Of a stretch of DNA of 8,650 nt, positions 1 through 5,024 are shown piece by piece. The stretch's first letter is position 1; every line of letters starts with the position of its first letter. The position numbers were made by a program, and so were the translations under genes. This stretch comes from an uncultured Clostridium sp. (GTDB lineage: Bacteria > Bacillota > Clostridia > TANB77 > CAG-465). Where the stretch lies: contig USJA01000037.1 in NCBI GenBank assembly GCA_900554875.1, forward strand, positions 1-8,650, written 5' to 3'. The notes beneath the pieces were generated by a model that was not told where the DNA came from, searched no databases, and saw nothing but the letters and a program-made list of their open reading frames with translations.

Positions 1-133
1 ATATTTATATATTTTAAGTATTTTATTTCTATTAGTTATCCACAAATACATAATACTGTTACTAAAATTTTAGGTTTTAGTCTGAATAGTAACCAATTAT
101 TAATATATATATAATAAAAATTATATATAGTTA

Positions 134-162
134 TTGAAAAAAGATTTAAAATACAATATAAT
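134..162 (+). promoter_or_regulatory. Sigma-A-type promoter of the DGR target gene
   Basis: TTGAAA at 134-139 is separated by exactly 17 bases from a perfect TATAAT at 157-162, the canonical housekeeping sigma spacing. Transcription should start near 169, leaving a leader of about 48 bases. The ribosome site GAGAGGA (201-207) sits 9 bases before the ATG at 217. No coding sequence is visible upstream in 1-133. That stretch is AT-rich and holds a short inverted repeat (ACTAAAA/TTTTAGT around 61-81) that could be the tail of an upstream transcription unit. Confidence 0.75.
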
Positions 163-216
163 GAAAATACGTACTAGTTCTATGTAAAAAACTAAAGAAA
201 GAGAGGAATAAGGTAT

Positions 217-1491
217 ATGAAAAAAGTAGAAAAAGAACAGCAAAGAAATAATTTTACAAAACTAACTCATAAAAGAGGTATATCCTTAATAGTGTTGATT
301 GTAACTATAATAGTAATAATAATACTTGCAGCAGCAGTTATTTTAACAATAACAAAAAATAATCCAGTAAGTAGTGCAAAAGAAGCAACATTTAAGGAAG
401 ATGTAAGAGGAATGCAAGATGAGTTATCACTTTATTTGAGTAAAAAATATACAAAAGATTTGATGAATTTTAATAAAGAAGAAATAAATTTAGAATCGGA
501 TAAGATGGTAGAAGAGTTACCAAGTACTAAGAAATACAAAGATAAAGTTAAGGTAGAAAAGGGAGAACTTGTGTGGATTGGAAATACAGACACAGAAGGG
601 TATGAGTGGTTTAAGGAACTATCAGGTGATGTATCATCAGGAAATGATAGTAATATAAAAAATGAATGGAAAGATACAATAGCAAGTGTAGAAGATGGGG
701 TACCAATTCCAAAAGGATTTAAATATAAAGAAGGAACAAAAGATACAGGCCTTGTAATACAAGATGAAAAAGGTAATGAATTTGTATGGGTACCTGCAAC
801 AGAGAGTACATATGTAAAAGATACAAGTTTTCCAGGGGCGACACCAACAGGTGATGATACTTTACCAAAAGACATAAAAGACATAACAGATGAAACAGCA
901 GATGTAAAAAAATATGGAGGCTTCTATATAGGAAGATATGAAGCAGGAATACCTGAAAATCAGACTACTATAGATGGAAAATCATTTAGTACTTCAAATG
1001 TTGAAGGAATTCCAGTAAGTAAAAAAGATGCAACAGTTTGGACATTTATATCATATACAAATGCAAAAGCAAGTGCTGAAAAAATGATAAATAACGAATA
1101 TGTTCAAACCGGATTACTTACGGGAAAAGCATGGGATACAACATGTCACTGGATAGAAGATAGTTTAAAAAGTATAAATGCATCAGCAAGTTTAAAAGAT
1201 AGTAGATATTATGGAAATTATAATAATTCAGAATCGCCTGCAAATGTAACAGGATATGGAATGAAAAAAGTAACAGGATATAGTGATAAATGGAGTGTAA
1301 AAAATATATATGATTTAGCAGGAAATGTATCGGAATGGACTAGCGAGACTAGCAGTTCTGGTTTCATGCATCGTGGCGGTAGCTACCGCCTTTTTGCTGG
1401 TAGCTGCTATCCAGTTTCATATCGTGACTCCAATGGTGACTCTAGCATGGTTGATCATATAGGTTTTCGCCCTAGGCTTTATATCAAGTAG
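217..1491 (+). CDS. Prepilin-like, C-type-lectin/FGE-fold surface protein, target of a diversity-generating retroelement
   Basis: The 424-aa product has three parts. Residues 1-46 form a prepilin-like leader: a short basic stretch, K-R-G at 19-21, then I-S-L-I and one hydrophobic helix (about 22-46). This resembles the G-(I/F)-(S/T)-L-I start of Clostridia pilin-like proteins; the usual Glu at +5 is Val here. Residues 47-160 are a charged, probably extended stalk. Residues about 161-424 match the formylglycine-generating-enzyme/sulfatase-modifying-factor (C-type-lectin-like) fold: F-V-W-V-P (189-193), G-G-F-Y-I-G-R-Y-E-A-G (234-244), I-Y-D-L-A-G-N-V-S-E-W (364-374), R-G-G-S (386-389) and terminal G-F-R-P-R (416-420). 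This fold is the standard display scaffold of DGR variable proteins. Residues 375-415 form the hypervariable patch, which would be a ligand-binding surface. Cleavage and surface location are inferred from the leader. The start is supported by GAGAGGA and a strong promoter. The target ligand is unknown. Confidence 0.85.
   Translation: MKKVEKEQQRNNFTKLTHKRGISLIVLIVTIIVIIILAAAVILTITKNNPVSSAKEATFKEDVRGMQDELSLYLSKKYTKDLMNFNKEEINLESDKMVEELPSTKKYKDKVKVEKGELVWIGNTDTEGYEWFKELSGDVSSGNDSNIKNEWKDTIASVEDGVPIPKGFKYKEGTKDTGLVIQDEKGNEFVWVPATESTYVKDTSFPGATPTGDDTLPKDIKDITDETADVKKYGGFYIGRYEAGIPENQTTIDGKSFSTSNVEGIPVSKKDATVWTFISYTNAKASAEKMINNEYVQTGLLTGKAWDTTCHWIEDSLKSINASASLKDSRYYGNYNNSESPANVTGYGMKKVTGYSDKWSVKNIYDLAGNVSEWTSETSSSGFMHRGGSYRLFAGSCYPVSYRDSNGDSSMVDHIGFRPRLYIK
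1333..1488 (+). other. DGR variable region (VR) with putative IMH end
   Basis: From about codon 373 the base composition changes abruptly: only 3 of the last 50 sense codons end in A, in a gene where A-ending codons otherwise dominate, and C/T endings take over. Codons 376, 379-381, 383, 385, 389-394, 396-398, 404-410 and 412-414 are all NNY (AGC, TTC, CAT, CGC, CTT, GCT, TGC, GAC, TCC, GAT and so on). Each can be reached from AAC or AAT by changing only the two adenines, the known signature of adenine-specific mutagenic retrohoming. Invariant islands remain (R-G-G, P399, S-Y-R 401-403). The 3' part from about 1459 (ATAGGTTTTCGCCCTAGG) lacks such codons and fits the initiation-of-mutagenic-homing segment. 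Exact borders need the template repeat, which is not in this window. Confidence 0.82.
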
Positions 1492-1523
1492 CATAGACCA
1501 CTGTCTGGTGTATTAGAAGTTTT

Positions 1524-1552
1524 GTATATACAAAAATGGAGTTTGTATATAC
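1524..1552. repeat. Perfect 11-bp palindrome downstream of the VR
   Basis: GTATATACAAA (1524-1534) and its exact reverse complement TTTGTATATAC (1542-1552) flank a 7-base loop (1535-1541). It lies 32 bases past the stop codon of the VR gene and has no T-run, so it does not look like an intrinsic terminator. In the Bordetella phage BPP-1 DGR a hairpin/cruciform just 3' of the IMH stimulates target recognition, and this palindrome sits in the corresponding place. That role is inference. Confidence 0.6.
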
Positions 1553-1611
1553 TATGAATTTTAGAGATAAGTAATTATAAGAAATTGTGTAAATATATAG
1601 AACAGGTATAA

Positions 1612-1759
1612 GGTTAGGGAAAAGACACATATTTGCAAAGCAAATATGTGAGCCGTAAAGGCTATGTAAAAAAATGAAGCATTTTTTGTATAGGTTTTGT
1701 GGCGTTCTTCCCCTAACCGCCTGGTTAACTCTCCCTAACAGCCCGGTTAGTAATTTTTT
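1612..1759 (+). ncRNA. Unrecognised structured leader or small RNA with alternating GGTTA/TAACC arms
   Basis: GGTTAGGG (1612-1619) can pair with CCCTAACC (1711-1718), enclosing three hairpins: a perfect 11-bp stem 1626-1636/1640-1650 with an AAA loop; AGCC/GGCT at 1651-1654/1660-1663; and an A/T-rich stem around 1662-1694, whose AAAAAATG/CATTTTTT core has an AAG loop and whose outer wobble pairs share bases with the second hairpin. Two further hairpins follow: TAACC-gcct-GGTTA (1714-1727) and CTAAC/GTTAG (1735-1739/1746-1750), the latter directly before six T's (1754-1759), like an attenuator. GGTTAGGG could alternatively pair with CCCTAAC at 1733-1739 and so open that last hairpin. CTCTCC (1729-1734) can pair, with one wobble, with GGAGGG of the next gene's ribosome site (1780-1785). 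These features suggest a cis-acting leader of the Cys-rich ORF at 1795, but a REP/MITE-like repeat is equally possible. I recognise no named RNA family. Confidence 0.45.
1711..1749 (+). repeat. Imperfect tandem repeat, 22-bp period
   Basis: The 17-mer at 1711-1727 (CCCTAACCGCCTGGTTA) recurs at 1733-1749 with two substitutions (CCCTAACAGCCCGGTTA). Each copy folds on itself through TAAC/GTTA arms. It forms the 3' part of the structured block. The GC content stands out against the surrounding AT-rich DNA. Confidence 0.8.
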
Positions 1760-1794
1760 GCTAATATCGATATTTGAAAGGAGGGTTTCTTTTT

Positions 1795-1917
1795 TTGAAA
1801 CTATTAGAAGAATTTAATAAAGTAAAAGCTGAAAATAAAAAATGTTTTGAACTATATGTAACAGATAAATTAATATGTTGCAAAAAATGTGTAAATTGTA
1901 AGAATGATATGGATTAA
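1795..1917 (+). CDS. Cys-rich mini-protein (40 aa), TTG start
   Basis: A near-perfect ribosome site AAAGGAGGG (1777-1785) lies 9 bases before TTG at 1795, and the frame runs 40 codons to TAA. The product starts M-K-L-L-E-E-F and has a charged helical first half, then C-C-K-K-C-V-N-C at residues 28-35, preceded by one more Cys at 17. This CC-x2-C-x2-C arrangement could hold a zinc ion or an iron-sulfur centre, which is inference from Cys spacing only. No membrane segment is seen. I do not recognise the family. The strong ribosome site and the structured leader argue that it is translated; the gene is too short for statistics alone to be convincing. Confidence 0.55.
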   Translation: MKLLEEFNKVKAENKKCFELYVTDKLICCKKCVNCKNDMD

Positions 1918-1998
1918 ATTATGGTTACATGTGCATATAAAAAGCCTTTGTGGATGTTTTTAAATAAATAAAATAATAATAATTAGGAGGAAAAAGTT

Positions 1999-2403
1999 AT
2001 GAAGAGAATGAAAAAGGATGAGCTTTTAGAATTAATAAAGACATTAAAAATTGATAAGGAGGAATTTTGGATATTATCATCTGGTGCTTTAGTATTAAGA
2101 GGAATATATCCAGATGCAGGAGATTTAGATATTGCAGTAACAAATAAAGGATTAGATGAATTAAAAAATAACTATTCTTTAGAGCCAAAGGGAAAAGATT
2201 GGTATAAAGTAAATGATAGGATTGAATGTGTGTGTGACGGTGATAAGGAAGAGCTTGAATATTATCCTGAAAAAGTAGGAGATTATTATGTTCAAAATAT
2301 ACATGATTATCTTAAATATTTAAAACAAAGTAAAAGAGAAAAAGATAAATTAAGAATAAAGTTAGTTGAAGATTATATAGAAAATAGTGAGAGAAAAATA
2401 TGA
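1999..2403 (+). CDS. Minimal nucleotidyltransferase-like protein
   Basis: The 134-aa product has the layout of small nucleotidyltransferase-fold proteins (MNT/DUF6036/AbiEii-like superfamily). S-S-G-A-L-V-L-R-G (27-35) replaces the usual G-G/G-S helix motif, D-L-D-I (42-45) supplies the paired metal-binding aspartates, and a third acidic residue may be E76 in R-I-E-C. The C-terminal K-x3-R-E-K-D-K-L-R-I (about 109-120) resembles the conserved R-x-K-D-x2-D-I helix of such proteins. The whole is short and lacks an obvious extra domain. AGGAGG (1985-1990) lies 8 bases before the ATG. Its TGA overlaps the ATG of the next reading frame (ATGA, 2400-2403), implying translational coupling with the now broken peptidase-like gene. 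Relatives include toxin/antitoxin modifiers and aminoglycoside nucleotidyltransferases; the substrate here is unknown. Confidence 0.65.
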   Translation: MKRMKKDELLELIKTLKIDKEEFWILSSGALVLRGIYPDAGDLDIAVTNKGLDELKNNYSLEPKGKDWYKVNDRIECVCDGDKEELEYYPEKVGDYYVQNIHDYLKYLKQSKREKDKLRIKLVEDYIENSERKI

Positions 2404-2801
2404 AAATACCATTAAGATTTCAATGTACAGAATATGATTGTGAAACTACATCCTTTATAAATGCACTTCTTTATTTATAGATAGAGAAGATATACCTATT
2501 GAATTTATTAAAGCAATTTATAAATATACTTTGGATGTGGAGGATAAAGAAGGAATTATTGGAAAAGGTGGAACTTCAAGAAATCATGCAGAAAGATTGG
2601 CTAGATTTTTCGTAAGGTATGCTAATACTAATGAAAAAATTAATAAAACAGCTTAGAAAAGTGTACGATAGAGTTGATATCAATATATATAACAGTACTA
2701 AAAATGTTAACTTAAATACAATTATTTCTTATGTAAAAAATGGAAAAACATATCATTTTATGGATGATTATAATAAAAAGGGGAAGAAAAATAATGAATA
2801 G
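2400..2801 (+). pseudogene. Frameshifted remnant of a papain/C39-like cysteine peptidase-like protein
   Basis: From ATG at 2400 the frame reads M-K-I-P-L-R-F-Q-C-T-E-Y-D-C-E-T-T-S-F-I-N-A-L before a TAG at 2478. The same protein evidently continues in another frame from about 2474 (D-R-E-D-I-P-I-E-F-I-K-A-I-Y ... G-K-G-G-T-S-R) to a TAG at 2654. The original frame then resumes (K-V-Y-D-R-V-D-I-N-I-Y ...) to a TAG at 2799. This amounts to a net one-base loss near 2474-2480 and a compensating shift near 2620-2655. Q8 with D13-C14 resembles the Gln oxyanion and Asp-Cys nucleophile motif of C39/papain-like folds, where D-C-G is usual and here is D-C-E. No later catalytic His motif is visible, so the 3' end is probably lost too. 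It keeps ATGA coupling upstream and a short overlap with the next gene downstream. A sequencing error at one site would not restore it, because two shifts are needed. Confidence 0.55.
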
Positions 2802-3708
2802 TAGTAAATATTGTTTAATTACAACAACTTTTGAAAATAAAGAAGAGGCAAATAAAATATCTGAAATTTTACTAAAAAAAAGACTTGTTAGTTGTTCACA
2901 AATTAGCAGTATAACAAGTTCATATCATTGGAAAGGCAAGATAGAACATGAAGAAGAATTTTTATTGCAAATGAAATCAAAGGCATCATTATATAAAGAA
3001 ATTGAAAGTGAAATATTAAAATATCATAGTTACGAAACACCTCAGATAATTATGTATGAGATTAAGGATGGTTATTCTGAATATTTAAAGTGGATTGATG
3101 ATGAAACTAAAGAAGATAATGAAAAATGTATTGTACTTGCTTCAAATAACAATAATAAATTAAAGGAATTTAGAGAAATTTTAAATAACAAGAAAGTTTT
3201 ATCTCTTAAAGATATTGGATTTAATGAAGAAATAGAGGAAACTGGAAAAACATTTCTAGAAAATTCTTTAATAAAAGCAAAAACTGTAAGTAATTATTTA
3301 AAAGAAAGAAATTTAGAATACATAGTAATTGCAGATGATAGTGGTTTATGTGTAAATGCTTTAAATGGTGAACCTGGAGTATATAGTGCAAGATATTCGG
3401 GAGATCATTCAAATAGTCAGTTAAATAGGAAAAAATTACTAGATGCTTTGGAAAATAAAGAGGATAGAAGTGCATATTTTGTATGTAATATAGTAATGTA
3501 TTATCCAGATGATACATATTTATCATTTGAAGGAAAAACATTTGGTAAAATTACTAGAGAAGAGCTTGGTAGTAAAGAATTTGGTTATGATTGTATCTTT
3601 TATTCAGATGATCTAGAAAAAACTTTTGGAGAGGCAACGGCCGATGAGAAGAATAAAGTATCACATAGAGGACGTGCAGTAGAAAAACTATTAGAAAAAT
3701 TGAATTAG
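2794..3708 (+). CDS. CutA1 - RdgB/HAM1 fusion (divalent-cation-tolerance domain + XTP/dITP pyrophosphatase)
   Basis: The 304-aa product is two known families in one chain. Residues 1-105 match CutA1: Y-C-L-I-T-T-T-F (6-13), L-V-S-C-S-Q-I (31-37), S-S-Y-H-W-K-G-K-I-E-H (42-52), Y-E-T-P-Q-I-I (80-86), and Y-L-K-W-I (97-101). Residues about 111-304 match the RdgB/HAM1 non-canonical purine NTP pyrophosphatase, which hydrolyses ITP, dITP and XTP to monophosphates and keeps damaged purines out of DNA and RNA. Its motifs are A-S-N-N-N-N-K-L-K-E (116-125), the metal-binding E147-E149 region, A-D-D-S-G-L (180-185), F-G-Y-D (263-266; Cys replaces the usual following Pro), and S-H-R (290-292). ATG at 2794 is chosen over the in-frame ATG at 2740 because AAGGGGAAG lies just upstream of it and CutA homology begins there. 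CutA1 is a trimer and RdgB a dimer, so the fusion may form a larger assembly (inference). The domains are normally separate proteins. Confidence 0.9.
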   Translation: MNSSKYCLITTTFENKEEANKISEILLKKRLVSCSQISSITSSYHWKGKIEHEEEFLLQMKSKASLYKEIESEILKYHSYETPQIIMYEIKDGYSEYLKWIDDETKEDNEKCIVLASNNNNKLKEFREILNNKKVLSLKDIGFNEEIEETGKTFLENSLIKAKTVSNYLKERNLEYIVIADDSGLCVNALNGEPGVYSARYSGDHSNSQLNRKKLLDALENKEDRSAYFVCNIVMYYPDDTYLSFEGKTFGKITREELGSKEFGYDCIFYSDDLEKTFGEATADEKNKVSHRGRAVEKLLEKLN

Positions 3709-3779
3709 TATTATTTGTAATAAAAAGTATATCAAAAGTTTTATATATTATTTTGAAGGTAAAAATTTATAATTAAATT

Positions 3780-3860
3780 TGCAAAAAGTGGCAAACTTTC
3801 TAAAATTATACCTGCAAAAAGTGGCAATTTTTTCAAAATTTAGCTTGCAAAAAGTGGCAA
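3780..3860 (+). repeat. Three direct repeats of TGCAAAAAGTGGCAA with exact 33-bp period
   Basis: Identical 15-mers start at 3780, 3813 and 3846. The 18-base intervals are less conserved but share AAAAT at the same offset. Copies 1 and 3 are preceded by T and so contain a TTGC-N8-GCAA dyad. The 33-bp step is close to three helical turns, so bound proteins would sit on the same face, iteron-like. It lies in the convergent gap between cutA-rdgB and the minus-strand helical protein. Repeat and spacer are too short for CRISPR. Function is unknown. Confidence 0.9.
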
Positions 3861-3890
3861 ATGCAGTAAAATCAAAGCATTTGCCCTTTT
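3850..3890. terminator. Bidirectional terminator-like stem incorporating the third repeat
   Basis: GGCAAATGC (3856-3864) pairs with GCATTTGCC (3877-3885), 9 bp with a 12-base loop. Past one bulged T the stem extends through AAAAG (3850-3854) and CTTTT (3886-3890), giving a T-tract on either strand. It is correctly placed to end both the cutA-rdgB operon and the convergent gene at 3921-4364. Confidence 0.65.
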
Positions 3891-3920
3891 AGAAACTATT
3901 ATATAAATTTACAATAAAAT

Positions 3921-4364
3921 TTATAAATACTCTTTTAAAGTTTCCATACATTTTTCTTGATAATCAACAAATTCATTTAAAATATTCTGAATGGCTTTAT
4001 CCATATCAGGATTGTTATGAAGTAACTTTATACCTTTAATAATTCCCATATTTGTTCCTTGAAGCATCATTTCGGCAATATGGGAAATACTATTATCAGA
4101 TGTAGTATTCATTTTTACTTCGATAAATCCCATAGCCTTTTGCATGGCTGGAAGATCTTTTGGAACTTTGTCAAATGTTTGAAGCTTTTTATCAACTTTA
4201 TTTAAAATTTCGTTATATTTGTTGTACTGGTCTAAAAGAATTTTTTTAAAATTATCATCTTTTACGCTTTCTAAGACATTAGATATTGAATCCATGCCCA
4301 TTTTAATTCCAATATTTAATTCATTTAAAATAGTAACTTCACTTTTACTTTTATCATCTTTCAT
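3921..4364 (-). CDS. Helical-bundle protein of unknown function (ferritin-like/DUF2383-like)
   Basis: The 147-aa product is predicted to be almost wholly helical, with about four amphipathic segments (roughly 8-32, 36-62, 90-115 and 122-145) separated by short loops, the third preceded by a Pro-containing stretch (K-V-P-K-D-L-P, 66-72). No membrane segment, signal peptide or clear metal ligands (E-x2-H) are visible, so enzymatic ferritin activity is not supported. The pattern resembles small four-helix families such as DUF2383, but I cannot assign it firmly. The ATG at 4364 is preferred over the in-frame GTG 9 bases upstream, because AGGTG sits 6 bases before the ATG and would otherwise overlap the start. 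It is divergent from the ygjV-like gene and convergent with cutA-rdgB. Confidence 0.7.
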   Translation of the reverse strand: MKDDKSKSEVTILNELNIGIKMGMDSISNVLESVKDDNFKKILLDQYNKYNEILNKVDKKLQTFDKVPKDLPAMQKAMGFIEVKMNTTSDNSISHIAEMMLQGTNMGIIKGIKLLHNNPDMDKAIQNILNEFVDYQEKCMETLKEYL

Positions 4365-4392
4365 ATTAATCACCTAGTAAGTATTATTCTCT

Positions 4393-4421
4393 TTAACAAA
4401 ATATTTATTCAAATATGTCAA
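4393..4421 (-). promoter_or_regulatory. Candidate promoter for the helical-bundle gene
   Basis: On the minus strand a perfect TTGACA (4416-4421) is followed after 17 bases by a weak -10, TGTTAA (4393-4398). The position, about 30 bases before the start codon, is right. The poor -10 limits confidence. Confidence 0.4.
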
Positions 4422-4459
4422 ATTTAGTAAAAATCCCTCTTTATTTTACATTAAATTTA

Positions 4460-4468
4460 TGGTAAAAT
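4460..4468 (+). promoter_or_regulatory. Extended -10 promoter element for the ygjV-DUF5662 operon
   Basis: TGGTAAAAT is a TGN-extended -10 (TAAAAT at 4463-4468) about 25 bases before ATG 4494. The -35 at 17-bp spacing is poor (TTTATT), as is common for extended -10 promoters. The ribosome site AGGAGA (4481-4486) lies 7 bases before the start. Confidence 0.5.
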
Positions 4469-4493
4469 AGACATAAGTATAGGAGAAAAAAAG

Positions 4494-5024
4494 ATGTATA
4501 TTTTATCACAAGTATTAGGTGTAGCAGGAATTATTAGTATGCTTGCAAGTATAGCTTTTGATACAAAAAAGAAATTGCCATTTTTTGAAATGTTGTCAAT
4601 TATTCTTTTTGGTTTTGAATATTTTATTTTAAAAGCCATACCTGCAGTAATTATGCTTATAATTTTATTTATAAGGTGTATTGTATTTTTTTACATTGAA
4701 AAAAAGTATAAAAAAGTTCCATTATTTATACTAGTGGTTTTTCTTGCTTCAATTATTGTAGCTGCTAGTGTAATGAAATATGGTATTATGCAAGTATTTC
4801 CAGTTATATGTACATTTATATATACAATTGGAATTTGGCAAAAAAATACTAATATCCAAAGAATAGTTACACTGTTTACTTCATGTATATTGATTGGATA
4901 CAATGTATATGTTAGTGCTTATTCATCACTAGTTTGGAATATATTTGAAATAATTACATCTTTAATTGCTATTTATAACATTAACTTAAATGAAAAAAAG
5001 TCTAAAAAAAGGAGGAAGTTATGA
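4494..5024 (+). CDS. YgjV-like inner membrane protein
   Basis: The 176-aa product is mostly hydrophobic, with about six membrane helices (near 4-20, 30-48, 50-67, 75-92, 98-114 and 120-160 as one or two) and a basic C-terminal tail (K-K-S-K-K-R-R-K). The pattern matches the Imp-YgjV family, whose E. coli member is 183 aa: an opening Q-x2-G-V-x-G, a short charged loop after the first helix (F-D-T-K-K-K), F-P-V-I near 102, a C-terminal W/Y-N region, and S-x-V-W-N-I-F-E (144-151). No biochemical role is established for the family as far as I know. Its TGA overlaps the next ATG (ATGA), so translation is coupled to the DUF5662 gene, whose ribosome site GGAGGA lies within this gene's last codons. 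Confidence 0.65.
   Translation: MYILSQVLGVAGIISMLASIAFDTKKKLPFFEMLSIILFGFEYFILKAIPAVIMLIILFIRCIVFFYIEKKYKKVPLFILVVFLASIIVAASVMKYGIMQVFPVICTFIYTIGIWQKNTNIQRIVTLFTSCILIGYNVYVSAYSSLVWNIFEIITSLIAIYNINLNEKKSKKRRKL

Noticed and set aside
36..44. Perfect DnaA-box 9-mer TTATCCACA
   Set aside because: Only one copy, with no cluster, no dnaA/dnaN genes and no AT-rich unwinding arrangement tied to it. A single chance match is expected in AT-rich DNA.
1375..1390. 16-bp perfect palindrome GGCGGTAGCTACCGCC inside the VR
   Set aside because: It spans invariant R-G-G codons and mutated NNY codons, so it most likely arose by chance from the present VR state and should differ in other variants.
1612..1718. 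MITE with terminal inverted repeats GGTTAGGG...CCCTAACC
   Set aside because: No clear target-site duplication flanks it and the 3' arm motif repeats beyond the supposed end, so a mobile element is not supported; kept as an alternative only.
2740..2793. Upstream ATG extension of the CutA-RdgB frame
   Set aside because: The added 18 residues have no CutA homology and lack a ribosome site, whereas the ATG at 2794 has AAGGGGAAG and begins at the domain.
3221..3541. Minus-strand ORF of 106 codons opposite the RdgB domain
   Set aside because: It is the antisense shadow of a clearly conserved coding region, with biased His/Leu composition and no ribosome site evidence.
3780..3860. CRISPR array
   Set aside because: Repeats of 15 bp with 18-bp intervals that are partly conserved, only three units and no cas genes; this does not fit CRISPR dimensions.
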